Below are positions 1 to 9,349 of a stretch of DNA of 64,000 nucleotides, one piece after another. Location of the stretch: positions 124,001 to 188,000 of the forward strand of contig NZ_CP061281.1 of assembly GCF_014621695.1 (NCBI RefSeq), written 5' to 3'. The stretch is from Streptomyces xanthii (GTDB lineage: Bacteria > Actinomycetota > Actinomycetes > Streptomycetales > Streptomycetaceae). Below the pieces are notes generated by a model, which made no database searches, had not been told where the DNA came from, and saw only the letters and a list, made by a program, of their open reading frames with translations. The stretch's first letter is position 1. Each line of letters opens with the position of its first letter. Both the position numbers and the translations under genes were made by a program.

Positions 1-452
1 CCGCTCGCGCTGTGCGTCTTGTCATTGCTGAAGCTCAGGGTCTGCTTCGCGTAGCCCCAGTCGACCTCGGCCTTGTAGTTCGTGTCGCCGCTGTCGAACC
101 CGGCCTGGTTGGCCTGGGTGAGTGCGGCGTCGATGTCACCGCCGGACACCGTGAAGCGCTTCTTGTACGTCTCCTCGAACGACGACGCCCCGTCCTTGTG
201 ACGCAGTCGCACGCTCCAGCCCTGCCCGGCCATGTCCTGGGAAGCCGTGTCGTAGTAGGAGTAGGAGCGCTTCTTCGTCCCACGCGCCCAGCGCGGCGGT
301 GCGCTCCGCCTTCGGAATCACGGGATCCGCGACGAGGGGACTGCTTTGGACGCGGCATGGGCGTGCGTCGCGGGCGTCAACAGGCTGAGGGAAGCCGCCA
401 TGCCGACGGTCACCGCGACGGAGCCGCGGACGTGAGAGGTCGCGAAGGTCAT
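1..452 (-). pseudogene. Disrupted secreted CYTH-like protein, cut by the left window edge
   Basis: Read on the minus strand, an ATG at 452 opens a typical signal peptide (residues 1-33, ending near THAHA) but the frame stops at TGA (320-318) after 44 residues. The same frame resumes further on with conserved-looking text: KRSYSYYDTASQDMAGQGW, then SVRLRHKDG and AEVDWGYAKQTLSFSN, running off the window edge. This body resembles the YYDT...GW.vRLR...EVDW pattern of CYTH/triphosphatase-like secreted proteins. Between them a piece in another frame (IPKAERTAALGAW) also looks like coding sequence. I infer an internal deletion or a pair of frameshifts, so the gene is probably broken. The alternative is that the body belongs to a complete gene starting further left with a sequencing error here. 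No function is claimed beyond the fold resemblance. Confidence 0.5.
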
Positions 453-608
453 GGGCGGAGCGTCCCGGCCGCGAGTGTGGCTCTGGTGGCCATCGGGAGT
501 GCGGCACGTGAACCACAGCGGTCCGAACGGCCCTTCGCGACCACGGCGCCCGAAGTCCCCGCGCGAGCGGTGACACCGGGCGCGACCGGACGGTGGCGGG
601 CCCTGGGA

Positions 609-1562
609 TCAGGTGGACTGCTGCGTGGCCGTCGCCGGAGTGAGGACGATCTTGCCGGTGGTGCGGTCCCGCTCCCCCAGGGTGTGGGCCTCGGCGGCCT
701 CATGGAGGGGGAAGACCGCCTCGATGTGGGCCCGCAGGGCGCCCGACTCGGCGAGGCCGGCGATGGCGTTCATCCCGGCGTGGTCGGCTTCGACGAGCAG
801 GGTCTCCACGCGTACGCCGAGCGCAGCCGCCTTCGTGGCCTCGTCGGGATCGGTGCCCGGGAGCAGGGAGACGAGGGTGCCTCCGGCGCGGAGGACGTCG
901 AGGGAGCGGGTGCGGGTGTCGCCGGAGAGCGGGTCGAGGACCATGTCGACGTCCTTGACGGCGTCGCGGAAGTCGACGGCGCGGTAGTCGATCATCTCGT
1001 CCGCGCCGAGGGAACGCACGAAGTCGTGCTTGGCGGCGCTGGCGGTGCCGATCACGTAGGCACCTCGGGCCTTCGCGATCTGGACGGCGAGGTGGCCGAC
1101 GCCGCCGGCGGCGGCATGGATCAGGACACGCTGTCCGGTGCGCACCTCGGCGGTGTCGACGAGGGCCTGGTAGGCGGTGAGGGCGGCGAGGGGCAGGGCG
1201 CCGGCCTGGACGTGGTCGATGCCGGCGGGCTTGTGGGCGAAGGCACGGGCGGGCCCGGTGACGTACTCGGCATGGGAGCCGACGCCGTGCGGGTAGGGCA
1301 GCATGCCGAAGATCTCGTCACCCGGCTTGAACAGGGTGACGCCGTAGCCGACGGCCTCGACGACTCCGGAGACGTCCCAGCCCAGCACGAGCGGAAGTCG
1401 GTTCAGGAAGAGTCCCGAAGCGCGATGCTTCCAGTCCGTCGGATTGAGACCCGCCGCGCGGACGGCGACGAGAATCTGGTTCGGACCCGGCTCGGGTCGC
1501 GGCAGCACGGTCTCTTCGAGGACCTCAGGAGCTCCGTGGACGTCCTGGCTGATGGCACGCAT
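609..1562 (-). CDS. NADP-dependent zinc-independent alcohol dehydrogenase / quinone oxidoreductase
   Basis: A 317-aa medium-chain dehydrogenase/reductase of the quinone oxidoreductase class, which reduces quinones or enones with NADPH in the cytosol. The N-terminal GroES-like half (residues 1-110) carries GLNPTDWKHRASG, and the Rossmann half shows the dinucleotide loop AAAGGVGHLAVQIAK near residue 150. Structural zinc cysteines are absent, as expected for the QOR branch. I chose the ATG at 1562 because homologues start MRAISQDV; an in-frame ATG at 1580 would add six residues. It is transcribed divergently from the GlxA-type regulator at 1651, so the two probably share one control region and the regulator likely controls this gene. 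Confidence 0.9.
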   Translation of the reverse strand: MRAISQDVHGAPEVLEETVLPRPEPGPNQILVAVRAAGLNPTDWKHRASGLFLNRLPLVLGWDVSGVVEAVGYGVTLFKPGDEIFGMLPYPHGVGSHAEYVTGPARAFAHKPAGIDHVQAGALPLAALTAYQALVDTAEVRTGQRVLIHAAAGGVGHLAVQIAKARGAYVIGTASAAKHDFVRSLGADEMIDYRAVDFRDAVKDVDMVLDPLSGDTRTRSLDVLRAGGTLVSLLPGTDPDEATKAAALGVRVETLLVEADHAGMNAIAGLAESGALRAHIEAVFPLHEAAEAHTLGERDRTTGKIVLTPATATQQST

Positions 1563-1616
1563 GGTGAGGTGATCTGTCATGGGATCCAGACTGGCCGGGC
1601 CCGTCGCCACGTACCA

Positions 1617-1630
1617 TGGCATGATTGCCA
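1617..1630. promoter_or_regulatory. Inverted repeat between divergent oxidoreductase and GlxA-type regulator
   Basis: TGGCA-N4-TGCCA forms a perfect 5-4-5 inverted repeat, and a third TGCCA follows at the start of the regulator gene. The position in the roughly 90-bp shared intergenic region makes it a candidate operator for the AraC-type protein. This is inference from position and symmetry only. Confidence 0.35.
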
Positions 1631-1650
1631 GCTTTCGACGGGATCGTGCC

Positions 1651-2607
1651 ATGCGTGTTCATCGAGTCGCCGTTCTTGCCCTGGACGGGGTGTACCCCTT
1701 CGAGCTCGGTATTCCCAGCCGTGTCTTCGGTGCGGCCGGGGAGCGGTACGAGGTGGCGACCTGTTCGGTCGACGGCACCTCTGTGACGACGAACTCCGAC
1801 TTCTCGATCACGGTCGAGCACGGCCCGGAGCTGCTGAGGACCGCCGACACCGTCGTGCTGCCGCCGTTCGACATGTCCCTCCTGACCCGCGAGGCCCCGC
1901 CGGGCGTCGAGGAGGCTCTCGCTGCGGTGCGGCCCGGCGCGCGGATCGTGTCCATCTGCACGGGAGCCTTCGTCCTGGCCGCGACCGGACTGCTCGACGG
2001 CCGGCCCGCCACCACGCACTGGGCCCTCGCGGATGTGTTCCGGTCCTGGTACCCGCAGGTGGATCTCGACCCGGATGTGCTGTTCGTGGACGACGGGTCG
2101 GTGCTCACCTCGGCCGGAGCCGCCTCCGGCATGGACGTCTGCCTCCATCTCGTACGCCGGGATCACGGCACCGCCGTCGCCAACCACGTGGCCCGGTCCT
2201 GTGTGGTGCCCCCGTGGCGGGAGGGCGGCCAGGCCCAGTACATCGAGCACCCGGTGCCCGAGCCGTCCGCGAACGGCACCTCCGCCACCCGGCAGTGGGC
2301 TCTGGAGAACCTGCGGGATCCTCTCGCCCTGGCCGATCTGGCGGAGCACGCCCGGATGAGCCGGCGCACCTTCGCCCGCCGGTTCAACGAGGAGGTCGGA
2401 ATGAGCCCCGGGCGCTGGCTCACCCAGCAGCGACTGTCCCGCGCCCGCCACCTCCTGGAGACCACCGACCTCGGGGTGGACGACATCGCGGGCATGGTGG
2501 GTTTCGCGACCGGGACGTCGCTGCGCGAGCACCTGCATGCCGCGATCGGCGTCTCACCGCTCGCCTACCGGCGCACCTTCCGCGGTGCCACCGGCTCCCG
2601 CACATGA
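1651..2607 (+). CDS. GlxA family transcriptional regulator (DJ-1/PfpI domain + AraC HTH)
   Basis: A 318-aa regulator with an N-terminal DJ-1/PfpI-like (class I glutamine amidotransferase-like) domain, residues 1-175, including the nucleophile-elbow region SICTGAFVLAATGLL with Cys103, and a C-terminal AraC-type double helix-turn-helix from about residue 225 (MSRRTFARRFNEEVGMSPG). Such proteins are cytoplasmic DNA-binding regulators; the DJ-1 part is thought to be a sensor rather than an enzyme. ATG 1651 (MRVHRVAVLALDG) fits the domain start; an upstream ATG at 1621 would put the inverted repeat at 1617-1630 inside the gene. Its likely target is the divergent oxidoreductase. Confidence 0.9.
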   Translation: MRVHRVAVLALDGVYPFELGIPSRVFGAAGERYEVATCSVDGTSVTTNSDFSITVEHGPELLRTADTVVLPPFDMSLLTREAPPGVEEALAAVRPGARIVSICTGAFVLAATGLLDGRPATTHWALADVFRSWYPQVDLDPDVLFVDDGSVLTSAGAASGMDVCLHLVRRDHGTAVANHVARSCVVPPWREGGQAQYIEHPVPEPSANGTSATRQWALENLRDPLALADLAEHARMSRRTFARRFNEEVGMSPGRWLTQQRLSRARHLLETTDLGVDDIAGMVGFATGTSLREHLHAAIGVSPLAYRRTFRGATGSRT

Positions 2608-2679
2608 ACACCGCACCAGGCCGGGCAGCGACACACCCGCTTCCGGACCGCCCCGCACACCTACCGGTGATGGCCCATG

Positions 2680-3756
2680 TCAGGCCCCGATGCGGTCCGT
2701 CCGTGTGTGGCGGTACGCGTGCCGGCAGTCGGATGTCTCGGGGTCGACGGTGTACGCGTCCGTCACGACGCGGTCGGCGCTGATCGAGAGCATCATGAAG
2801 CCGAGGGTGTCGTAGGCCGCCCAGAACTCCTTGTTCTCGGGGCGGTCGGACCGTCCCTTGGTCTTCGCGGCGGCGCCGCAGACGATCTGCTGGGTGCCCT
2901 GGTGGTCGGCGCCGGTGTCCAGGATCTGGAGCGTGTGGTCGTGGCCGGAGAGAATGAACTCGGCCTTTCCGCAGACCACTTCCTCGTACAGCTTCTTGAC
3001 GTGCTTGCCGCTCATGTAGTCGCCGCACGTGATGCCTTCGTACGCGCCCGCGTTGCCGTGTGTGCCGTTGTTGCGCAGCGGATGGTGGGCGAAGACGAAC
3101 TTCCAGCGGGCGCGGGAGGCGGCGAGGGATTCGGCCAGCCAGGCGCGCTGCTTCTGGACGAAGGGGCCGTTCCAGTAGTACTCGGGGTCGGTCTGCAGGA
3201 CGTACGAGGACAGGGGGGTCGTGTCGAGGGCGAAGAACTCGGCTACGGGGGCCCGTCGGGGGACGGCCACGGAGTAGTAGCGGTCGGGCATGTACCAGCG
3301 CGCGGAGTGCTGGTGGTAGGCGACCTCGTGGTCGCCGCGGGAGGGCCGGCCGCCGCTGCCGGGGATGATGCCGCTGGTGTCGTGATTGCCGAGCACCATC
3401 AGCCAGGGCACGTCGATGCCCTGGTTCGGCTCCTCGAACTTCGTGGCGAACTCGTCGTCGAGGACGTCCTCGGGACCGTTCTCGTAGATGTTGTCGCCGA
3501 GCCCGATCGCGAGGTCGACGCCGCGCTGCTCGCACAGCTTGCGCGCGGCGGCCGCGACGGCGAACTGTGCGGGGGTGCCGGTGCCGGCGTCCCCTGTGAT
3601 CAGTACGTTCAACTCGCGCTTGTCCGGCAGCGGAAGCTTGTTCGCGCCGTCCTCGGCCGCGACCGCCTGCCGGCCGAACGTGCCGAGGGCCACGGCCGCC
3701 CCGACTCCACCGGTCGCCGCGAGCATCGCCCGCCTGCTGATTCCCTGCGACTGCAT
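2680..3756 (-). CDS. Tat-exported metallophosphoesterase (purple acid phosphatase-like)
   Basis: A 358-aa secreted phosphoesterase. Residues 7-30 carry a twin-arginine signal (SRRAML followed by an Ala/Gly-rich stretch), so it is exported folded. The calcineurin-like metal motifs are all present in order: GDAGTG (55-60), GDN (87-89), GNHD (123-126), HH (224-225) and GHDH (271-274). This set and the GDNIYENG variant resemble tartrate-resistant/purple acid phosphatases. It probably releases phosphate from extracellular esters. An AGG-rich sequence precedes the ATG. About 100 bp upstream are two 11-bp direct repeats like a PHO box, which would fit phosphate-starvation control. It converges with the GlxA gene. 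Confidence 0.9.
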   Translation of the reverse strand: MQSQGISRRAMLAATGGVGAAVALGTFGRQAVAAEDGANKLPLPDKRELNVLITGDAGTGTPAQFAVAAAARKLCEQRGVDLAIGLGDNIYENGPEDVLDDEFATKFEEPNQGIDVPWLMVLGNHDTSGIIPGSGGRPSRGDHEVAYHQHSARWYMPDRYYSVAVPRRAPVAEFFALDTTPLSSYVLQTDPEYYWNGPFVQKQRAWLAESLAASRARWKFVFAHHPLRNNGTHGNAGAYEGITCGDYMSGKHVKKLYEEVVCGKAEFILSGHDHTLQILDTGADHQGTQQIVCGAAAKTKGRSDRPENKEFWAAYDTLGFMMLSISADRVVTDAYTVDPETSDCRHAYRHTRTDRIGA

Positions 3757-3859
3757 CCTGTGTCTCCTCGTCGTCGGATGCCACGCGATCCCGGCAAGGC
3801 GAACGGGGCTCGGACGGGCTGGGGAGATGCAGTGAATCCCGGTGTCACGGCGAGGACCA

Positions 3860-3881
3860 GGTTACCGACCGGTTACTTCGG
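3860..3881. promoter_or_regulatory. PHO-box-like tandem 11-bp direct repeats
   Basis: GGTTACCGACC is followed directly by GGTTACTTCGG, two 11-bp units sharing GGTTAC, and a weaker third unit follows. PhoP of Streptomyces binds 11-bp direct repeats of the GTTCACC type. These lie between a divergent phosphoesterase (start 3756) and the Rhs gene (start 4036), about 104 bp from the former. The match is imperfect and GlnR sites look similar. Confidence 0.35.
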
Positions 3882-4035
3882 TCACACTCGTCCGGTCAAT
3901 TCCCTTGCTGTGTCACCGACTTGTCTCAAAAGACCCGCTCAGGGCCCGCAGATGTAGGTGATACGTCTGTGCGAAGTGTTAGCTGGATGATGCTCTCGAT
4001 CGCAGAGCGCACCGACACACGGGGGATCGTGGGAC

Positions 4036-7000
4036 ATGGGCATCGTGCTGCCTGAGATCGTCGACCGGGCTCTGGATCTCGCGGGGGTCGACTGGCCGAA
4101 CGTCGACGAGGACGACTACTCGGAGATGGCCGACGGACTCCGCGAGTTCGCGGAGAAGTTCGAGGGTCACGGCGGGGACGCGCACAAGGCGATCACGCGG
4201 ATCCTCGGCTCCTCGGAGGGCTGGGCGGTCGACGCCATGGAGAAGCACTGGTCGTACGTGAGATCCAGCCATCTGGAGAAGATCCCCGAGGTCGCGCGGA
4301 TTTTCGCGTCGGTGTGCGACCGGATCCACGACATCGTCGTCGCGATGAAGACCAAGGCGACGGTCGAACTGAGTGTGCTGGCAGGGACGATCGTCGCGGA
4401 ACTGGCCGCTTCCGGCCTCACGTTGGGGCTTTCGGCGGCGGCTGCGGCCGGCGAGATCGTTCTGATGCGGCAGATCGTCAAGCGGTTGGTGAAGGAGGCG
4501 ATCGAGGAGATCCTCGCGGAGATCGCCGCCAAGCTGGCGGAGCCGGTGACGGCGAAGCTGGAGGCGCTGGCGGTCGACGCGGCGCTCGACCTGGCCGAGG
4601 GCGCCTTCCATCCCGACGGCGGTCACGACTCTTCCGGTGGGCCGAAGCTCGCTTCCGCAGGTGCCGGGATGACGCTGGCCTCGGCCGGAGGCGGTGCGGG
4701 CAAGCGGACCCACATCGATCATGTCGAGTTCGAGTACGGCGCCGGGAAGGTCTCGCTGCACGGAGGCGATCTGGGCAGCAAGACGCACGTTCATCTGGGC
4801 AAGGCCAAGGGCGCGTTCGGACGGACGAAGGGCAAGGACGGGTTCACCAAAGCGTTCGACAGCGCCCTGGAGAAGGCCCTGGACGCGGCCACGAAGACGG
4901 TCACCCGCACCGCCAAGCATGTCAGCGACGAGATACCCACGCGGGTGAAGGCAGCCTCACGGCATCAGAAGGGGACCGACCGCCACACCGGCGACAAGGC
5001 GGACCGGGTCGAGGTCAAAGGCGTCGACGGCGGCGGCAAGGGCGGTGACGGAGGCGGCAAGATCCCCGGCCGGACCGGCGGGGCGCCCGACGACGGCCGC
5101 AAGGGCGGTGACCAGGACCCGCGCAAGGAACCGCTGAAGCTGGACTCCGGGAAGCAGGAGCCCGAGCAGAAGGGCCGTCCGGTCGATCTCCGCAAGTGCG
5201 ACAGCGACCCGGTCGATGTCGCCAGCGGTCAGATGCTGATGACCCAGCGGGACGTCGAGCTGCCCGGCACACTTCCGCTCGTGCTGCGCCGTACCCACCT
5301 GTCGGACTACAGGTGGGGGCACTGGTTCGGTGCGAACTGGGCGTCCACGCTGGACGAGCGCCTGGAGCAGGACGGGCACGGTGAGGGTGCGGTCTGGGCG
5401 CGTGAGGACGGCTCGCTGCTGATCTACCCCCGGCTGCCGCAGCCTTCGGACACCGGTGGCGTGCTGCCGAGCAACGGTCCGGCGATGGCCATGTTCCACG
5501 CGGGCCACGACAACGGCGCGACGACGTACCGTATCCACGACCGTGCGACGGGTGTCTCCCGGTTCTTCACGGGCAGTTGGCTGAACGAGTCGCCGGCGTA
5601 CTGGCTGTGCGAGATCGAGGACCGCAATCACAACGGCGTCACGATCACCCGTACCGGCACCGGCCTGCCGCAGGAGGTCGTCCACGACGGCGGCTACCGC
5701 ATCACGGTCGACACCACCGACGACCGCGTCACCGGGCTCGCCCTGCAGACCCCTGACGGGCCCGTCACTCTGCGCACCTTCGGCTACGACCGGCTCGGCT
5801 TCGTCAACTCCGTCACCACCTCCACCGACGCCACCACCCGCTTCACCTACGACGCGCGCGGCCAGATGACGGCCTGGACCGACAGCAACGACTCCACCTA
5901 CCGCTACGAGTACAACGGTGCCGGGCGCGTCATCCGCACCCTCGGCCCTGACGGCTACCTCTCCTCCGCCTTCGCCTACGAGGAGCTCCAGGGAGGCGGA
6001 CGCCTCACCCACTACACCGACTCCCTCGGCGGGCGGAAGACCTACCGCATCAACGCCGACTACCAGGTCACCGCGGTGACCGACCAGCTGGGGAACACCA
6101 CTACCCACGTCTTCCAGCAACCGGACGCCGTCACGGCTGCCGGCCGATCGGACGCCGCCGCAATGCCCGCGACCGCCCGGGGCGAGCGCGACCGTGTCCT
6201 GTCCACCACCGATCCGCTCGGCCGCACCGTCCGCTTCGGTTACGACGCCGACGGCAACCTGGCTCTCGTCGTCCGTCCCGACGGCAGGGAATCGACCGCC
6301 GTCCACAACGCCTTCGGCCTACCGGTCTCCGTCACGGGCTTCGACGGCCGCACCTGGCACCAGGAGTACGACGACCGGGGCAACCGTACCGGCGTCACCG
6401 ACCCCGAGGGCCGCACCACCCGTTTCAGCTACGACGACAAGGGGCGCCTGACCTCGGTCACGGACCCGACCGGGGCGGTCACACGCGTACGTTCCAGCGA
6501 GGCCGGTCTGACGGTCGAGACGACCGATCCGCTGGGCGCGGTTTCCTCGTGCACGCACGATGCCTTCGGTCGCGTCGTCACTTGGACGGACCCGGTCGGT
6601 GCGGTGACGCGAGCGGAGTGGGACACGGAGGGACGGATCCTCACGTCCGTTCACGCCGACGGCAGTTCGGAACACTGGACGCACGACGGCGAGGGCAACT
6701 GCCTCAGTCACACGGACCGTTCGGGCGGCACGACCAGGTTCGAGTACACCCATTTCGACCTGCTCGCCGCCCGCACCGATCCCGGGGGCGCCCGCCACCA
6801 GTTCACCCACGACACCGATCTCCGCCTCACCCAGGTCACCAACCCTGTGGGGCTGACCTGGACGTACGTCTACGATGCCGCGGGCCGCCCGGTCGCGGAG
6901 ACGGACTTCGACGACCGGACGCAGACCTACGCGTACGACGCCGCCGGACAGGTGACCTCCCGCACCACCGCACTCGGGCAGCGCATCACCTTCGACCGCG

Positions 7001-8829
7001 ACCTGCTCGGTCGCACCGTCCGCAAGGACGCCGACGGCCAGGTCACCACCTACGCCTACGACCCGTCAGGTCAGCTCGGCGAAGCCGTTTCGCCTGACGC
7101 GGTGATCAGGCTCGAGCGTGACGAGCAGGGCCGCGTGGTCTCCGAATCCGTCAACGGACGCACCCTGCACCGGCATTACGACCGGTTCGGCCGCCTGTCC
7201 GGCCGCACCACGCCGTCGGGGGCCCGTACTGCCTGGACCTACGACGCCGCCGGGCGTCGCGACGAACTGACCACCGCCGGGCGCACTCTGCGCTTCGCCC
7301 ACGACGCCGCAGGCAAGGAGACCGGCCGCCGGATCGGTGAGCACCTCACCCTCGAGCACGCCTACGACGAGATGGGCCGCCGCACCTCCCAGACCGTGAC
7401 CGGCACCGAGGGTCTGGTCCGGCAGCGGGACTACCACTACCGGGCGGACGGCAACCTGATCCGCATCGAGGACAGCCTCAGCGGCACCCGCACCTTCGAC
7501 CTGGACGCCAACGGGCGGGTCACCGGCGTCTCGGCCCGCGACTGGACCGAGTCCTACGCCTACGACTCCATGGGCAACCAGACCTACGCCACCTGGCCCG
7601 AGCATCACCCCGGCCCCGAAGCCCGGGGCGAACGCGTCCACGAAGGCACCCGAGTCCTCAAGGCCGGCCGGTTCCGGTACGAGTACGACGCCGCCGGCCG
7701 CACCACCCTGCGCCAGAAGACCCGCCTGTCCGCCAAGCCCGACACGTGGCGCTACACCTGGGACGCAGAGGACCGACTCACCTCCGTCACCACCCCCGAC
7801 GGCACCCTCTGGCGTTACAAGTACGACGCCCTGGGCCGCCGCATCAGCAAGCAGCGCATCTGCGAGGACGGCACCACCGTCGCCGAACGCGTCGACTTCA
7901 CCTGGGACGGCACCACCCTCTGCGAACAGACCACCGTCTCCGCGGAAACGCCCCGCCCGGTCACTCTCACCTGGGACCACGACGGCCATCGCCCCCTCAC
8001 CCAGACCGAGCGCCTCACCGGCCCCGGCCCCGGCGACGACGCCGACCCGGCATCGGCTCTGACCGCGGCCCAGGACGAGATCGACTCCCGCTTCTACGCC
8101 ATCGTCACCGACCTCGTCGGCACTCCCACCGAACTCCTCGACGAGAACGGCGACACCGCCTGGCACACCCGCACCACCCTCTGGGGCACCACCAGCTGGT
8201 CCACCACCAGCACCACCTACACCCCGCTGCGCTTCCCGGGCCAGTACTACGACCCCGAAACCGGCCTCCACTACAACTACTTCCGCCACTACGACCCCGA
8301 GACCAGCCACTACCTCAGCCCCGACCCCCTCGGACTCGCCCCGGCGGACAATCCCAGCGCGTACGTCACCAACCCCGGGGAGTGGAGCGACCCCCTGGGT
8401 CTGACTCCGTGCCGTACGGGGGAGATCGACTACGGAAGGATCGACGCGAACGGGCGGCGATCCGGGACCGCGGCGATCGTCACCAGAGACATGCTGGGGA
8501 CGGGAACCAGGGTTCCGCGGCGTCTGAAGCCACCGGGCTTCCGCAACGGCGACACAGCCGGAGACGCGCGAGGGCATCTGCATCCAGCTGCGCTCGGCGG
8601 TCGTGGCGACCTTCCCGAGAACGTGGTCCGCACCGACAGCCAGACCGACAACGGTCCCATGAACGAGTTCGAGAAGATCGTCGCTCGTCATGTGGCCCTG
8701 GTGGGCCCTGTGCTCTACTCGTCGACCCCGCATTACCGTCCGGGAGAGGACCACCCGCACGCTGTTACGCTCGAGGCATTCGACGACAATGGCTGGAGCA
8801 TGCGCAACACATTCCAGCAGCCCTATTAG
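4036..8829 (+). CDS. Rhs-repeat polymorphic toxin with C-terminal EssD-like nuclease
   Basis: A 1597-aa polymorphic toxin. Residues 1-110 are helical and WXG100/T7SS-like; 113-150 form a hydrophobic segment; 195-385 are Gly/Lys-rich. A DUF6531-type entry follows from about 386 (DPVDVASGQMLMTQRDVELP), then many YD/Rhs repeats (about 640-1390). The Rhs core signature RFPGQYYDPETGLHYNYFR and YLSPDPLGL near 1429 precede a variable tip of about 130 residues. The tip has ARGHLHPAALGG (from 1510), then N-V and M-NEFE spacing typical of DNA/RNA non-specific endonucleases of the EssD type. The Rhs shell is expected to encapsulate and release the nuclease during contact-dependent competition. No secretion genes lie nearby. 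The candidate immunity gene follows at 8887. Confidence 0.92.
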   Translation: MGIVLPEIVDRALDLAGVDWPNVDEDDYSEMADGLREFAEKFEGHGGDAHKAITRILGSSEGWAVDAMEKHWSYVRSSHLEKIPEVARIFASVCDRIHDIVVAMKTKATVELSVLAGTIVAELAASGLTLGLSAAAAAGEIVLMRQIVKRLVKEAIEEILAEIAAKLAEPVTAKLEALAVDAALDLAEGAFHPDGGHDSSGGPKLASAGAGMTLASAGGGAGKRTHIDHVEFEYGAGKVSLHGGDLGSKTHVHLGKAKGAFGRTKGKDGFTKAFDSALEKALDAATKTVTRTAKHVSDEIPTRVKAASRHQKGTDRHTGDKADRVEVKGVDGGGKGGDGGGKIPGRTGGAPDDGRKGGDQDPRKEPLKLDSGKQEPEQKGRPVDLRKCDSDPVDVASGQMLMTQRDVELPGTLPLVLRRTHLSDYRWGHWFGANWASTLDERLEQDGHGEGAVWAREDGSLLIYPRLPQPSDTGGVLPSNGPAMAMFHAGHDNGATTYRIHDRATGVSRFFTGSWLNESPAYWLCEIEDRNHNGVTITRTGTGLPQEVVHDGGYRITVDTTDDRVTGLALQTPDGPVTLRTFGYDRLGFVNSVTTSTDATTRFTYDARGQMTAWTDSNDSTYRYEYNGAGRVIRTLGPDGYLSSAFAYEELQGGGRLTHYTDSLGGRKTYRINADYQVTAVTDQLGNTTTHVFQQPDAVTAAGRSDAAAMPATARGERDRVLSTTDPLGRTVRFGYDADGNLALVVRPDGRESTAVHNAFGLPVSVTGFDGRTWHQEYDDRGNRTGVTDPEGRTTRFSYDDKGRLTSVTDPTGAVTRVRSSEAGLTVETTDPLGAVSSCTHDAFGRVVTWTDPVGAVTRAEWDTEGRILTSVHADGSSEHWTHDGEGNCLSHTDRSGGTTRFEYTHFDLLAARTDPGGARHQFTHDTDLRLTQVTNPVGLTWTYVYDAAGRPVAETDFDDRTQTYAYDAAGQVTSRTTALGQRITFDRDLLGRTVRKDADGQVTTYAYDPSGQLGEAVSPDAVIRLERDEQGRVVSESVNGRTLHRHYDRFGRLSGRTTPSGARTAWTYDAAGRRDELTTAGRTLRFAHDAAGKETGRRIGEHLTLEHAYDEMGRRTSQTVTGTEGLVRQRDYHYRADGNLIRIEDSLSGTRTFDLDANGRVTGVSARDWTESYAYDSMGNQTYATWPEHHPGPEARGERVHEGTRVLKAGRFRYEYDAAGRTTLRQKTRLSAKPDTWRYTWDAEDRLTSVTTPDGTLWRYKYDALGRRISKQRICEDGTTVAERVDFTWDGTTLCEQTTVSAETPRPVTLTWDHDGHRPLTQTERLTGPGPGDDADPASALTAAQDEIDSRFYAIVTDLVGTPTELLDENGDTAWHTRTTLWGTTSWSTTSTTYTPLRFPGQYYDPETGLHYNYFRHYDPETSHYLSPDPLGLAPADNPSAYVTNPGEWSDPLGLTPCRTGEIDYGRIDANGRRSGTAAIVTRDMLGTGTRVPRRLKPPGFRNGDTAGDARGHLHPAALGGRGDLPENVVRTDSQTDNGPMNEFEKIVARHVALVGPVLYSSTPHYRPGEDHPHAVTLEAFDDNGWSMRNTFQQPY

Positions 8830-8886
8830 AGCCCTCGGCAATTCCGTATCGGCTCAGAAAAAACATTGCGAAAGGTTTCGATACCC

Positions 8887-9345
8887 GTGGCGAATCTGGC
8901 CGACCTGCGCGACGCGGAGAACTCCTTCCGGATCGAGGTGAGCGGCAGGTTCCGGCCGGGCGTGCTCCAGGACCACGACACCCTCGCCGCGGAGATCGTC
9001 GTCGTGAGCAGTTTCGTCTCCGGCCGGCTGCGTGTGTGGATCCGCCCCGCCGAACTCCAGGCCTGGCAAGGTGTGCTGTCCGTCCTGAGGGAAGGGAAGC
9101 CGGCAACCTGGCTGGACCAGGGCAACGGTCCGGTCGTGGCGTTCGATTTCCCGGACGGCCTCGACGGTGACACGGTGATCACCGTCGAGGACGCGACCGG
9201 CTCGGGAGCGGTCGCCACCCTGCCTCTCGGTCTGGAGGGAGCCTGGGTCGACGAACAAATCGCCTTGCTCGACGCGGTGCGCAAGCAGTGGCCCAGCGAA
9301 GTGCTGGAGAGCTCCTACGGGGTTTTCGAATGGAAGAAGTCCTGA
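8887..9345 (+). CDS. Candidate immunity protein for the Rhs nuclease (DUF5959-like)
   Basis: A 152-aa acidic, soluble protein directly downstream of the toxin (57 bp gap). It has the pattern FRIEVSGRFRPGVLQDHD and AEIVVVSSFVSGRLRVWI, which I recognise with moderate certainty as a small Streptomyces family (DUF5959) often found beside toxin or Rhs genes. I chose the GTG at 8887, which has GAAAGG about 11 bp upstream; a TTG at 8866 would add seven residues. By position it would neutralise the toxin tip. That role is inferred from synteny, not from a known fold. Confidence 0.7.
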   Translation: MANLADLRDAENSFRIEVSGRFRPGVLQDHDTLAAEIVVVSSFVSGRLRVWIRPAELQAWQGVLSVLREGKPATWLDQGNGPVVAFDFPDGLDGDTVITVEDATGSGAVATLPLGLEGAWVDEQIALLDAVRKQWPSEVLESSYGVFEWKKS

Positions 9346-9349
9346 GGCC

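Noticed and set aside
12..2783. Long plus-strand open frame over the left region
   Set aside because: It lies antisense to the quinone oxidoreductase and overlaps the GlxA gene; composition is Arg/Gly/Val-rich shadow sequence from high GC with no domain.
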